From NCBI GenBank assembly GCA_903923905.1, contig CAIXZH010000085.1:1-60651 (forward strand): 60,651 nt of DNA, written 5' to 3'. Positions within the stretch are counted from its first letter, which is position 1, and each line of letters opens with the position of its first letter. Of the stretch, positions 17,482 through 26,687 are shown piece after piece. Both the position numbers and the translations under genes were made by a program. This DNA comes from an uncultured Bacteroidia bacterium. GTDB lineage: Bacteria > Bacteroidota > Bacteroidia > Bacteroidales > Prolixibacteraceae. The notes below the pieces were generated by a model. That model was given only the letters and a program-made list of their open reading frames with translations. It was not told the DNA's origin and did not search any database.

Positions 17482-19512
17482 TTAGAGTTCGGGTTCCGAT
17501 TCTTTGGATAAAATTGCTGGCTCGGTCACGGGAGCCTCTTCTTCTTTCTTTTTCCCCCATGGTCGTACTCCAAAGATTTTCTCCAGGTCCTCGGTAAAGA
17601 TCACTTCACGTTCGAGGAGCAGTTCTGCTAATTGTTTATGCCCTTCAGCATTTTTGCGCAAGATATCTTTGGCTCTGATGAAAGCGGTATCGATTAATTC
17701 TTTGATTTCCGAGTCAATCAGTTCGGCTGTTTTTTCGCTGTATGGTTTATTAAAACTATAATCGCTCTGTCCTGTTGAGTCGTAATAACTAACATTTCCT
17801 ACTTTTTCACTCATTCCAAAATAGCAGACCATGGAATAGGTAGTCTTGGTCACTTTCTCAAGATCGTTCTGTGCTCCGGAGGAAATTTTGTTAAAAACAA
17901 GTTCCTCTGCAGCTCTGCCTCCTAACGTAGCGCATACTTCATCGAGCATCTGATCGCGGGTGGTAATCTGACGCTCCTCAGGTAAATACCAGGCAGCACC
18001 CAATGATTTTCCCCTTGGCACAATGGTTACTTTTACAAGTGGATGCGCATGCTCCAGTAACCAGCTGACCGTAGCATGACCTGCTTCGTGATAGGCAATA
18101 ATTGCCTTTTCATCAGCTGTAATAATTTTATTCTTCTTTTCAAGGCCACCTACGATCCGGTCGACAGCATCCAGGAAATCCTGTTTCTCGACCTTTGTTT
18201 TTTGTTTACGTGCAGCGATAAGGGCCGCTTCATTACAAACATTGGCAATATCTGCTCCTGAAAATCCGGGAGTTTGTTTGGCAAGAAATTGAACATTCAC
18301 ATCATCAGACAAGGTTAGTGGTCTGAGATGAACCAAAAAGATCTCTTTACGATCAACCACATCAGGTAGTTCCACGTGAATCTGACGGTCGAACCGACCC
18401 GCGCGCATCAGGGCCCGGTCGAGGATATCAGCCCTGTTAGTAGCACCTAAAATAATTACTCCGGAATTGGTATCAAACCCGTCCATTTCAGTAAGTAATT
18501 GATTTAGTGTATTCTCACGCTCATCGTTTGATCCCATGTTCGGATTACGACCTCTTGCGCGGCCAATGGCATCAATTTCGTCAATAAAAACAATACATGG
18601 AGCTTTCTCCTTGGCTTGTTTGAAGAGGTCACGAACCCTTGATGCACCCACTCCAACGAACATCTCCACAAAATCGGAACCTGACATCGAGAAAAACGGA
18701 ACATCTGCCTCTCCTGCAACAGCTTTGGCTAACAGCGTCTTTCCGGTACCCGGAGGTCCTACCAGCAATGCACCTTTGGGGATTTTCCCGCCAAGCTTCG
18801 TATATCTTTCAGGATTCTTGAGAAATTCCACAATCTCTTCAATCTCCTGTTTCGCCTCGGCCAAACCGGCAACCTCTTTAAAACTAGTACTTACCCTTGA
18901 CTCCTTATCAAAAATTTTAGCCTGTGACTTGCCGACATTGAAAATATTGCCGCCGGCGCCACCACCTTTACTCATCCTTCTAAAAACCCAAAACCAAACG
19001 GCGAGCAAGAGAAGCGGGAAAAATAGCCAGCCCAGAATCTCACTGAAATAGTCGTGCCTGATTTCGTAAGTTAAAGTAATTTTAGCGTTATCCCCAAACT
19101 CAGCCTGAGCATTTTCGAGATTTTTCTCGAAAACGTCCACTGACCCGATTGTAAAGAAGAAATGGGGCCCTGTTTTTGTAGGTGCTCCAAAGTTTTGATT
19201 GAACTTACTTTTATATTTTTCGTAAGAACTCTCTTTTAGGTAAATGTCCGATTGTGATTTATTAACAACAACTATTTTTTCGATGTCGCCATTTTTAAGC
19301 ATCGTATTTTTAACCTCCTGCCAGCTGGTTTCAACCGGTGAACCGCTGGAAGTATAATATTGGATTGCAATAAATGCAATCACCAAAATCCCATAAATAT
19401 ACATAATGTTGAACTTTGGCGTAAGCTTTGCTCCGCCACCAACCGGTTTTTTAGGTCCACGCGGGAGATTTCCGCCGCTATTCCCACTATTTGTTGTATC
19501 CTTTTCAGCCAT
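17482..19512 (-). CDS. ftsH: ATP-dependent zinc metalloprotease FtsH
   Basis: Membrane-anchored AAA+ protease that degrades misassembled membrane proteins and regulators. The 676-residue protein shows a first membrane span at ~35-50, a periplasmic domain, a second span at ~160-180, Walker A GPPGTGKT at residues 252-259, Walker [12 protein letters not shown], the second region of homology ([19 protein letters not shown]), and the zinc site H475-E-A-G-H479. The C-terminus is acidic and low in complexity. It lies 6 bp after rsfS and is co-transcribed with it. Confidence 0.97.
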   Translation of the reverse strand: MAEKDTTNSGNSGGNLPRGPKKPVGGGAKLTPKFNIMYIYGILVIAFIAIQYYTSSGSPVETSWQEVKNTMLKNGDIEKIVVVNKSQSDIYLKESSYEKYKSKFNQNFGAPTKTGPHFFFTIGSVDVFEKNLENAQAEFGDNAKITLTYEIRHDYFSEILGWLFFPLLLLAVWFWVFRRMSKGGGAGGNIFNVGKSQAKIFDKESRVSTSFKEVAGLAEAKQEIEEIVEFLKNPERYTKLGGKIPKGALLVGPPGTGKTLLAKAVAGEADVPFFSMSGSDFVEMFVGVGASRVRDLFKQAKEKAPCIVFIDEIDAIGRARGRNPNMGSNDERENTLNQLLTEMDGFDTNSGVIILGATNRADILDRALMRAGRFDRQIHVELPDVVDRKEIFLVHLRPLTLSDDVNVQFLAKQTPGFSGADIANVCNEAALIAARKQKTKVEKQDFLDAVDRIVGGLEKKNKIITADEKAIIAYHEAGHATVSWLLEHAHPLVKVTIVPRGKSLGAAWYLPEERQITTRDQMLDEVCATLGGRAAEELVFNKISSGAQNDLEKVTKTTYSMVCYFGMSEKVGNVSYYDSTGQSDYSFNKPYSEKTAELIDSEIKELIDTAFIRAKDILRKNAEGHKQLAELLLEREVIFTEDLEKIFGVRPWGKKKEEEAPVTEPAILSKESEPEL

Positions 19513-19518
19513 AATTAA

Positions 19519-19896
19519 TTAAATGTCAGCATCTATATTGTAAATTTTTCCGTCGGCCCATAAACTTTCAAGGTCGTATAATTTCCGAATAGGTTCCTGA
19601 AATACATGAACCATGATATTTGCATAGTCAAGTAAAATCCATTGCGCCTGATTATAACCATCGCGATGCCATGCAGGTTCATTTTTTAGCTCTTCTACGG
19701 TCTCTTCGACAGAATGAGCAATCGCATCGACATGGGTATTGGAAGTCCCATGGCAAATAATGTAATGATCACATTCTGTATTACTAAGTGTCTGAAGATC
19801 AATATCTATAATATCAAGCCCTTTTTTGCGTTGGATACCTTCAATTATCGCTTCTATTAAATCGACTGAGCCATCTAGAATGGCGGAATTAACCAT
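19519..19896 (-). CDS. rsfS: Ribosomal silencing factor RsfS
   Basis: The 125-residue protein binds ribosomal protein uL14 and blocks subunit joining under starvation. Recognised by KGLDIIDIDL, the CDHYIICHGTSNTHVDAIAHSVEE segment (family core D-x-F/Y-x-I...G-x-S/T-x-x-H), and W-I-L-L-D-Y-A-N-I-M-V-H-V-F. It is the first gene of the leftward rsfS-ftsH-DUF2007-cdsA operon and is divergent from birA. Confidence 0.95.
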   Translation of the reverse strand: MVNSAILDGSVDLIEAIIEGIQRKKGLDIIDIDLQTLSNTECDHYIICHGTSNTHVDAIAHSVEETVEELKNEPAWHRDGYNQAQWILLDYANIMVHVFQEPIRKLYDLESLWADGKIYNIDADI

Positions 19897-19913
19897 ATTG
19901 AAATTTTAAAGTA

Positions 19914-19921
19914 CAAAGATA
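19914..19921 (-). promoter_or_regulatory. Promoter -7 element of the rsfS-ftsH operon
   Basis: Minus-strand TATCTTTG at 19921-19914, a full TAnnTTTG match, 18 bases before the rsfS ATG, in the rsfS-birA divergent region. No good TTTG is seen at the -33 position. Confidence 0.5.
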
Positions 19922-20024
19922 ATTCTTTTGCCCGATAGATAAATAAAGAAATGATCTTGTAATCTTCTGAAATAATAGTTTTTACTTTTACCTCATTAAT
20001 TTATCAGGAAAACTATAGAACGAA

Positions 20025-20762
20025 ATGATCGGATCAATTGTTCATCGAATCCATGAGACAGATTCAACCAATAACTATGCCGCGAATCAGTTACTGACAA
20101 AACGTCTGCCGGAAGGAGTTGTTTTTATTGCTGACAGTCAGATTGTCGGAAGAGGACAAGCTTCCAGCAGTTGGGAAAGCGAGCCGAATAAGAATTTAAC
20201 CTTCAGTATCCTTCTTTATCCCGATTTTTTGGCAATTAGCAGGCAATTTGAGCTTTCCAAGGCGATATCACTTGGTGTGGCCGATTTTCTGAATGGCCAG
20301 ACTCAACGTGTCTCTATCAAATGGCCAAACGATATTTACCTTGAAAACAGGAAGGTGGCAGGAATATTAATAGAAAATTCGATTAGAATCAATAAAATAT
20401 CTTCATCAATTATCGGCATTGGCCTGAATATCAATCAGCAAATGTTCCTAAGCGATGCCCCTAACCCGGTTTCTTTGAGTCAGATGACAGGCAAGACCTA
20501 TAATCTGAACGAATCACTTTCGGACTTGTGCCTGAAAATAAATATTCGGTATAGTCAGCTATTCAATGGTGAATTCAATCGGATTGATCAGGATTATACC
20601 CAAATGTTATTCAGAAGAGGAACCTGGTCCCTTTATTCTGACGAAAATGGTGATTTTGAAGGAAAAATCTTAGGAGTCGATTCTATCGGTCGGTTACGGA
20701 TTGAAACCAAATCCGGAAAAATCAATAACTATCAGTTTAAAGAGGTTTCATTTAGGCTGTAG
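20025..20762 (+). CDS. birA: Biotin-[acetyl-CoA-carboxylase] ligase (BirA catalytic type)
   Basis: Attaches biotin to carboxyl-carrier proteins through biotinyl-AMP. The 245-residue protein has the start DSTNNYA, the GRGQASSSWESEPNKN biotin/ATP-binding segment (GRGRxGRxW family motif with changes), SIKWPNDIY and KVAGILIE. It lacks the N-terminal DNA-binding domain of E. coli BirA, so it is a ligase without repressor function. Its last codons (GGCTGTAG) already belong to a low-complexity array filling the space to the next gene. Confidence 0.94.
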   Translation: MIGSIVHRIHETDSTNNYAANQLLTKRLPEGVVFIADSQIVGRGQASSSWESEPNKNLTFSILLYPDFLAISRQFELSKAISLGVADFLNGQTQRVSIKWPNDIYLENRKVAGILIENSIRINKISSSIIGIGLNINQQMFLSDAPNPVSLSQMTGKTYNLNESLSDLCLKINIRYSQLFNGEFNRIDQDYTQMLFRRGTWSLYSDENGDFEGKILGVDSIGRLRIETKSGKINNYQFKEVSFRL

Positions 20763-21092
20763 ACTTTTAGGCTGTAGACTTTTAGGCTATTTGTTTGCAG
20801 TAGTTTAGATATGTAGGCTTTAAATTGCCAGGCTTCAAAAAATATCAGAGAGAGTGTAACGAGCGATCTTTGTAAAAGGGCAATCGTCTTATACATAAAG
20901 GCGCAGTATACCGAAAAATTTGAATATTAATTCAGTTATTATCAGAAATCATATTCAGTTAAAAATTAGAGTCAAGAATACAGCAACTCAAATTGCTCAT
21001 TACGTACTTGATTTATTTGCGAATAAAGATACACTAAAATCAAACCTAAGATCAAACTCCCAGACCTATAGCCTAACGGCCTACAGCCTATC
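20751..21092. repeat. Inverted-arm low-complexity element filling the birA/SRPBCC gap
   Basis: The left arm (20751-20792) repeats TTTTAGGCTGTAGAC-like words; the right arm (21061-21092) repeats the complement (CTATAGCC, CCTACAGCCTAT). The stop codons of the two convergent genes are inside the arms: TAG of birA in GGCTGTAG, and TAG of the SRPBCC gene in the complement of AGCCTATCC. The 270 bases between the arms show no gene that I trust. It may act as a shared 3' hairpin. Confidence 0.65.
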
Positions 21093-21549
21093 CTTCGAAC
21101 TGCATCTTACTAAGTGCATCGACAATATGATCAACTCCATCCTTCAGATGTTTTCCGACAAGCATTTTAATCATTGGATTCAAATCTGCATGCAGGGTAA
21201 CTCTGACTTTACAATTGCTTACGTCAACCGGTAAAAGCTGGATCCAGCAATTCACCTGAAAAGGAAGAGATTGGTTCCCGGTTAGCTTAATGAGTTTGGA
21301 TGGTTCACGCTCAACAATCTGAACCCCAATATTACCAATTGGGTTGATTGAAAAGCTGCATTCATCAGCTGTTGCCCTAAAGTTATCAAGTTTTATATCC
21401 GGTGTATTCGGATATTGATTTTTTATCTCTTCCAACCGGTTTGGTTCAAAAAGCGGCTCCAGATTCTTCAGGTTCGAGAGATGGTTATACACAGACTCCT
21501 GAGGTGAAGCAATAAATTTTACTTCACTGATATACTTTTCAATTCCCAT
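21088..21549 (-). CDS. SRPBCC-fold protein
   Basis: A 153-residue cytoplasmic protein with the START/Bet v1-like pattern: VKFIASPQESVYNHLSNLKNLEPLF at the start, beta-strand pairs in the middle (IGVQIVEREPSKLIKL), NCWIQLLPV, and the long C-terminal helix LVGKHLKDGVDHIVDALSKM. Such folds bind hydrophobic ligands; the ligand is unknown. It lies 32 bp downstream of pyrE on the same strand and is probably co-transcribed. No catalytic motif is visible. Confidence 0.85.
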   Translation of the reverse strand: MGIEKYISEVKFIASPQESVYNHLSNLKNLEPLFEPNRLEEIKNQYPNTPDIKLDNFRATADECSFSINPIGNIGVQIVEREPSKLIKLTGNQSLPFQVNCWIQLLPVDVSNCKVRVTLHADLNPMIKMLVGKHLKDGVDHIVDALSKMQFEG

Positions 21550-21580
21550 ATTCCGGTTATTAAACGAAGATCAATCTTAC

Positions 21581-22213
21581 CTATTTTCCCCAGGTTTCAG
21601 GACTTTTTCTCCAGTTATTCAGGCTCTCAAGTTGTGAATCGGTAATATCACCTGAGTCATAGGCCAGTTTAAGAAGAATATTGTAATTACTCAGGGTTGT
21701 AAGTTCGATATTAGCATCCTCGAAATTTTGAGTTGCCAGTGGAAAATTATAGGTGAAAATTGCCAGCATACCAAGAACTTCGGCACCAAAATTGCGAATT
21801 GCCTCTGCTGCACTAATCGAGCTTCCTCCTGTTGAAATAAGGTCTTCAATAATTACCACTTTGGTACCCGGCTGAATATCACCTTCAATAAGATTTTCAA
21901 GTCCATGTCCTTTGGGTTTTGACCTGACGTAAATAAATGGAAGTTGCAATGCTTCAGCGACTAAGACTCCATGTGCGATGGCTCCTGTAGCTACGCCGGC
22001 AATTGCTTCCGCATTGGGATATTTTTCCTGAATCAGTTTCACAAACTGACTGCAGATAAAAGTTCTGGTTTCAGGAAATGAGAGGACCTTTCGGTTATCG
22101 CAATAAATAGGAGATTTCCATCCGGATGCCCAGGTAAAGGGAATATTGGGCTGTATTTTAATGGTATCAATCGCTAACAGACGTTTAGCTACCTCAATTT
22201 GAGCGTTTTCCAT
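21581..22213 (-). CDS. pyrE: Orotate phosphoribosyltransferase
   Basis: Pyrimidine biosynthesis enzyme joining orotate to PRPP. The 210-residue protein has the substrate segment SGWKSPIYCDNRK, the YVRSKPKGHG loop, and the PRPP-binding motif VVIIEDLISTGGSS. Length and motifs fit the family. A promoter element TATTTTTG lies ~27 bases upstream; no attenuator structure is obvious. Confidence 0.96.
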   Translation of the reverse strand: MENAQIEVAKRLLAIDTIKIQPNIPFTWASGWKSPIYCDNRKVLSFPETRTFICSQFVKLIQEKYPNAEAIAGVATGAIAHGVLVAEALQLPFIYVRSKPKGHGLENLIEGDIQPGTKVVIIEDLISTGGSSISAAEAIRNFGAEVLGMLAIFTYNFPLATQNFEDANIELTTLSNYNILLKLAYDSGDITDSQLESLNNWRKSPETWGK

Positions 22214-22239
22214 AATTTCTGTGACTTTTCAATTTTATG

Positions 22240-22247
22240 CAAAAATA
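22240..22247 (-). promoter_or_regulatory. Promoter -7 element of pyrE
   Basis: Minus-strand TATTTTTG at 22247-22240, a full TAnnTTTG match 27 bases before the pyrE ATG. Confidence 0.4.
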
Positions 22248-22399
22248 AGAAGATTTTTGGCTTCAGGCTAATTAATTCTACGGCAATATCTTAATAAAAC
22301 ATTAAATTGAGATTATATCAAAACTGTAATCTTACAGAATTGAAATTTGTAATAGGCAGATATATAATAACATAATATGAGGGATGACTGAATTGCCTT

Positions 22400-23845
22400 T
22401 CATCTGAGATCTCCGGGTTTGAATTGACGTGGTTTATGTTTGAAATTGTAATCCCGTAATAATTTTAAAAATGCAGGTTCAAATCCGTGCGATGGGGAAG
22501 GAGCCTGCGAGAGGAGAAGGGTTCCTTCGGGGCCAATAAGGTAAAAGACGGGTGTAAATGAAGCATTATAGTTGACAATCAATTGATTTTGCCGGGATCC
22601 ATTGAGTAATTCCCAGGAGTACATTTTTGTTTTCCAGAGGTTGGAAGCATGAGAGAAATCATCGTCAACTGCAACGGATACGACGGTCAGAATTTGCCGC
22701 AATCTTTTTTCAAGTGATACAATCGAGTCTGTTTCAACCCTGCAGTCTGAACTAGCGCTGTTAAAAAAGGAGAGATAGACAAACTTTCCCTTAAATTGAT
22801 CAATTGAAACCATTTCCTTCTTCAAGTTGTAAAGACGTAAAATAGGCGCTTTTTCTCCTACTGCCAGGAGTTTAAGTTTATTCTTTACCTGCTCTGCAAT
22901 TGGTTGAATTAGACGTGATAACGTTTCGGATTGCATCATTTCTATTGCTTCCAAAACTCCTTCCTTTGAAAAACTGGAGGTATAATAACTTTCATACAAG
23001 CCTTTTAGTACTACCAATCCGGCAAATTCCTTTTTAAACCCTTTTGTTTCAAAAAAGGCAACGAGACTATTATAATCTCCCGAATTAATGAAGGTGGTAA
23101 TCTTCCTGTTCTGAGTATCCTGTGATTGCTTCCTCAGAAAATCGGTAAAGAGTAGTTCGAAAGCTCTTTGGTAAGCCGGATGACCCGGGTGGATGGATTG
23201 AGTGGCGAAATATTTCTGAATTACGGGATCTTCATTTTTCTGATATACAGCAAATTCCAATTCGGCAAAAGTATATTTCTTTAAAGTTGTAAAATAGGGG
23301 TTCTGAATGGAAGCGTACTTTTTTTCGAGTCGGTCAATAATTTCATTGGCTACCTCTTTAGATTGCTGCCGATAAATCGGTGTTGTATTTTTAATGGTTT
23401 CAAGGTTATAATCGGTCAGAAATGAGCGAACTGCAAAATTCAGATCAATATTGTCCAGACCAGGCAATCCAAACCAATAGGGTGTTGGTTTGAAGTAGAT
23501 ACTATGGGCCTCTGCGGAAGTTCTTGGAGAAAAAGGGGGAAGTGCCACCTGATAATTTTTCCCCGGTTCGACGACCATCGTTCCGCAGAATTTCTCAAGG
23601 TCGGAGTAGATTTCTGTTGTTTCATTGACAGGGAGAAGGAGCGAAAAGGCTCCGTCACTGGCAACTTTTGTGGTGGCTAACTCTTGTTTCTGATGAAGAA
23701 TCGGATCGGTTATGGTATAAAATGAGATCTCTTTGGTCGCGTAATCGGCCGCTTTGCCATATATTAATATCATCTGGGCGTTAAGCTGAACTGTGATAAG
23801 AGCGAGAATCATCACAGATAAAATCTTTTTCATCATTAATTGCAT
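22400..23845 (-). CDS. Secreted thioredoxin-fold protein with degenerate active site
   Basis: A 481-residue protein with a signal peptide (MKKILSVMILALITVQLNAQ; MKK at 23833 is the alternative start). The N-terminal half resembles the DUF4369-like and helical regions found before TlpA domains in Bacteroidota. The C-terminal ~150 residues have the TlpA/AhpC layout: VGEKAPILRLYNL, F-K-G-K-F-V-Y-L-S-F-F, and a cis-proline-like FTPVFYLIGPEG. Where a CxxC should follow, the sequence is SASSDC, so only the second Cys remains and disulfide exchange by the normal mechanism is unlikely. It starts 6 bp after coaD. Confidence 0.8.
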   Translation of the reverse strand: MQLMMKKILSVMILALITVQLNAQMILIYGKAADYATKEISFYTITDPILHQKQELATTKVASDGAFSLLLPVNETTEIYSDLEKFCGTMVVEPGKNYQVALPPFSPRTSAEAHSIYFKPTPYWFGLPGLDNIDLNFAVRSFLTDYNLETIKNTTPIYRQQSKEVANEIIDRLEKKYASIQNPYFTTLKKYTFAELEFAVYQKNEDPVIQKYFATQSIHPGHPAYQRAFELLFTDFLRKQSQDTQNRKITTFINSGDYNSLVAFFETKGFKKEFAGLVVLKGLYESYYTSSFSKEGVLEAIEMMQSETLSRLIQPIAEQVKNKLKLLAVGEKAPILRLYNLKKEMVSIDQFKGKFVYLSFFNSASSDCRVETDSIVSLEKRLRQILTVVSVAVDDDFSHASNLWKTKMYSWELLNGSRQNQLIVNYNASFTPVFYLIGPEGTLLLSQAPSPSHGFEPAFLKLLRDYNFKHKPRQFKPGDLR

Positions 23846-23851
23846 TGGATT

Positions 23852-24328
23852 TTATTCGTCATAGAATTCCGAAATATCCAAACAGGTTGGGAGAAACTGC
23901 GACGCGTCACCCTTATGGCGCAGAATATCTCTGACAATTGTCGAAGATATTGAGGTTGTCTCTGGGGTTGTCAGTAAAAAGACTGTTTCTACTTCAGGAT
24001 ACATCCTTTTATTAATCTGGGCAATAGCTCGTTCATATTCAAAATCGGAAGAAGTTCGCAACCCTCTCAAAATATACTGGGCATGGACTCTTTTACAGTA
24101 ATCGACGGTCAATCCATCATACTTGCCTACCTTTATCTTCGGCTCGTTTTCGAATACCCGCTTTATCCATTCTTTCCTTTTTGCCAGAGGGTAATATGGT
24201 TTCTTATCTGAGTTGTAACCGATCATGACGATGATTTCATCAAACATAGGCAATGCACGTCTGATAATTGACTCATGTCCCAGAGTAAATGGGTCAAAGG
24301 AACCCGGAAATATCGCAATTCTGTCCAT
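23852..24328 (-). CDS. coaD: Pantetheine-phosphate adenylyltransferase
   Basis: Fourth step of coenzyme A synthesis. The 158-residue protein shows the nucleotidyltransferase start FPGSFDPFTLGHESII (T/HxGH motif), RGLRTSSDFEYE, and the second motif ISSTIVRDI. Length and motifs are canonical. First gene of a two-gene leftward unit with the secreted thioredoxin-fold gene. Confidence 0.97.
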   Translation of the reverse strand: MDRIAIFPGSFDPFTLGHESIIRRALPMFDEIIVMIGYNSDKKPYYPLAKRKEWIKRVFENEPKIKVGKYDGLTVDYCKRVHAQYILRGLRTSSDFEYERAIAQINKRMYPEVETVFLLTTPETTSISSTIVRDILRHKGDASQFLPTCLDISEFYDE

Positions 24329-24346
24329 ATCAAATGAATTATCTTA

Positions 24347-24354
24347 CAAATCTA
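24347..24354 (-). promoter_or_regulatory. Promoter -7 element of coaD
   Basis: Minus-strand TAGATTTG at 24354-24347, a full TAnnTTTG match, 19 bases before the ATG. Confidence 0.45.
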
Positions 24355-24363
24355 ATAAGAAAA

Positions 24364-24590
24364 TTGGGAGAATTAGACAATTAGGTAATTAGGCTATTAG
24401 ACTATGAGGTTATTAAAAATGATTAACTCTAATTACTGGTGTTATATTTGGCAGCTTGCATTTGGCTGTTGGCGTTGAGCCTGAAGGCATGTAACTAATT
24501 GGCTCTTATTCTTAATCCTGGTCTGTGTAATACGACTGTCTTCAGGATAAAACCCGCCAGCAGCCAGTTGTTAATTGCCAGCTGCTTCAT
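24364..24590. repeat. Low-complexity arrays in the coaD-hydF gap, with inverted arms
   Basis: This 374-bp divergent gap has no gene. First comes an AATTAGG/CTATTAG word array (24371-24408). Then a left arm (GGCAGCT...GGCTGTTGGCG, 24450-24474) and a right arm (CGCCAGCAGCCAG...GCCAGCTGC, 24555-24585) that are rough reverse complements around an 80-base centre. The last ~110 bases before hydF should hold its promoter, but no consensus is clear. Confidence 0.5.
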
Positions 24591-24702
24591 TAGCAATGAT
24601 ATATACTGAATGTACCGTCCGTCATAAAACTGAAAATTCCAACATATATCAGTTTAAAAAACGTATTTTTTTGTTTTCTTTACACTACCAGTAGAAATCA
24701 AG

Positions 24703-25950
24703 ATGACAGAGCGCGATATTATTGGAATTTTTGGGAAGATGAATTCCGGGAAGAGTTCTCTGATGAACCTTCTTACCCAACAGGAGACTTCCATTGTCGA
24801 TCCTACACCCGGTACGACTACGGATACAAAAATTACCCTGGCAGAAATTCATGGACTTGGGCCTGCGAAAATTATGGATACTGCAGGTTTTGATGAGCAG
24901 CTTCAGCTGGGCGATAAGAAGCGGAAAAAAAGCATTGCGGCATTAAAGGAGTGCGATCTTGTTTTATTAGTGATCGATCCATCCACTTCAGACTTTGAAC
25001 CTGAACAATCCATTGTTTCAGAAGCCCGGAAGCTGGATAAGCAAATTATAACCGTGTATAATCTTTTCAGGGAAAGTGACCGGAAAAATGTCCCTGAGAG
25101 TGAGGGTATGATTGATAAATTGGGAAGCTACCCTAAAATTATTTTAAATGCCCTGGACATCGGGTATCGCCAGCCGTTACTCGAAACGGTACTGAACAAT
25201 TACATCCCCAGAAATCTGACGGTTGAGCTTTTACCTTTTGTGGAACCGGGCGAATTCTATATCCTGAATATTCCGATGGATGAAGAGACTCCTCCGGGCA
25301 GATATCTGCGTCCCCAGGCTATGGCCGAAGAGTATATTACCCGGCATTGGGCATTCCCGGTTTCCTACCGGATGAATCTGACCAAAGCCAGGGCAGGTGA
25401 TCCTGCAGAACGGGCAAGATGGAACGACTTCATAAATAACTTCACAAGAAGGCCGAAAGCCATTATTACCGACTCTCAGGCCATGGATATCATGAAAGAT
25501 TGGGCACCGGACGACATGGCTTTAACGACCTTTTCGATCATGATGATCAACTATATGAGCCGGGGAAGGCTATCGGAATTTGTGAACGGAATCATGGCAC
25601 TAAATACGCTGAAACCCGGAGACCATATCTTAATAGCCGAAGCCTGCAATCACTCCCGGATCAAGGAGGACATTGGTACGGTTCAAATCCCAAAACTTCT
25701 GCGGAAATTTTATCCGGATATTCTGATTGATCATGCCTTTGGGCGGGAATTTGTGGATGATCTCGATATTCAGCACTTTAAACTGGTGATTCATTGCGGC
25801 GGATGCATGATATCGAATCAACGCATGGTGGCCCGGCTTCGGGATCTTAATTCCACCGGCGTACCAATCACCAATTACGGTATTTTTCTCTCTTTTATGC
25901 AAGGAGAAAAAACCCTTGAAAGGGTGATTCGGCCATGGATAAATTATTGA
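24703..25950 (+). CDS. hydF: [FeFe]-hydrogenase maturation GTPase HydF
   Basis: Scaffold that carries and delivers the 2Fe subcluster to HydA. The 415-residue protein has an N-terminal GTPase domain (P-loop GKMNSGKSS at residues 11-19, TPGTTTD, DTAGFDE), a dimerisation domain, and a C-terminal iron-sulfur domain with the family ligands C315-N-H317 and H364-C365-G-G-C368. This pattern separates HydF from other TrmE-like GTPases. HydE, HydG and the hydrogenase are not in the window. It implies that the organism makes [FeFe]-hydrogenase, that is, fermentative hydrogen metabolism. Confidence 0.93.
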   Translation: MTERDIIGIFGKMNSGKSSLMNLLTQQETSIVDPTPGTTTDTKITLAEIHGLGPAKIMDTAGFDEQLQLGDKKRKKSIAALKECDLVLLVIDPSTSDFEPEQSIVSEARKLDKQIITVYNLFRESDRKNVPESEGMIDKLGSYPKIILNALDIGYRQPLLETVLNNYIPRNLTVELLPFVEPGEFYILNIPMDEETPPGRYLRPQAMAEEYITRHWAFPVSYRMNLTKARAGDPAERARWNDFINNFTRRPKAIITDSQAMDIMKDWAPDDMALTTFSIMMINYMSRGRLSEFVNGIMALNTLKPGDHILIAEACNHSRIKEDIGTVQIPKLLRKFYPDILIDHAFGREFVDDLDIQHFKLVIHCGGCMISNQRMVARLRDLNSTGVPITNYGIFLSFMQGEKTLERVIRPWINY

Positions 25951-25988
25951 ATGATAATGATCTACACTTTGGACCGCGGACTCAGAAA

Positions 25989-26110
25989 ATAAGTTCAAAC
26001 TGGAAAGTGAAAAATGCAAAAATTAAATTGTCTCTACTCTATGAGAAATGTCTCAGTGAAACTTAATTTGAACTTTGAATTTGAACCTTTCATTTTGAAA
26101 TTTTAATTAT
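25989..26110. repeat. Inverted-arm low-complexity element before the isochorismatase gene
   Basis: The left arm (25989-26030) is rich in GTTCAAA and GAAA words; the right arm (26060-26110) is rich in TTTGAA, TTTCA and AATTTTAA words, roughly the complement, around a 30-base centre. It fills most of the 173-bp gap between hydF and the next ATG. Confidence 0.45.
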
Positions 26111-26123
26111 TAAATATCATATT

Positions 26124-26687
26124 ATGACCAATTTGCTGAATGAGGAAACCGCTCTTATCCTGATTGATCTTCAAAAAGGATTTGACAATATCGAATTTTG
26201 GGGAGGCAGCCGGAACAACCCGGAGGCCGAGGGAAACGCGGCCAAATTATTGGAATTATGGAGGGAGCATTCTTTACCTGTCTTTCATATTCAGCATTGC
26301 TCTACAAATCCCAATTCGCTTCTTGCTGTCGGAAATCCCGGGAATGATTTTAAGGAGATGGTTTTACCTCGTCCGGGAGAGACCATTATCCGGAAAAATG
26401 TAAACAGTGCTTTTATCGGCACCGATCTGAAACAGCAACTCGAAAAATCGGGAATAAGGAAAGTTGTGATTATTGGCCTTACTACCGACCAATGTGTTTC
26501 GACATCAGTTCGAATGGCCGCAAATTATGGCTTCGAAACCTATGTCGTTTACGATGCGACTGCAACCTTCAACAAAAAAGGATTCAAAGGAGAAGAATAC
26601 TCTGCGGAACTGATTCACAACACGGCAATGGCAAGTCTGAATGGTGAATTTGCGACCATTATCAAGACTTATCAGTTATTTTTTTAA
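26124..26687 (+). CDS. Isochorismatase-family cysteine hydrolase
   Basis: A 187-residue single-domain protein of the isochorismatase/nicotinamidase fold. The catalytic set is visible: Asp in LILIDLQKGFDN, a Lys in RKNVNSAF, and the nucleophile C124 in TTDQCVSTSVRMA. The HIQHCSTNPNSLL segment and the GNPGNDFK loop are typical of uncharacterised members. The substrate cannot be told from sequence; the metal-binding residues of true nicotinamidases are not evident. Its 3' end overlaps the convergent SEC-C gene by 12 bp. Confidence 0.9.
   Translation: MTNLLNEETALILIDLQKGFDNIEFWGGSRNNPEAEGNAAKLLELWREHSLPVFHIQHCSTNPNSLLAVGNPGNDFKEMVLPRPGETIIRKNVNSAFIGTDLKQQLEKSGIRKVVIIGLTTDQCVSTSVRMAANYGFETYVVYDATATFNKKGFKGEEYSAELIHNTAMASLNGEFATIIKTYQLFF

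Noticed and set aside
20920-21234. Rightward 104-residue frame in the birA-SRPBCC gap
   Set aside because: Low-complexity content, overlaps the SRPBCC gene and the repeat arm, with no recognisable features.
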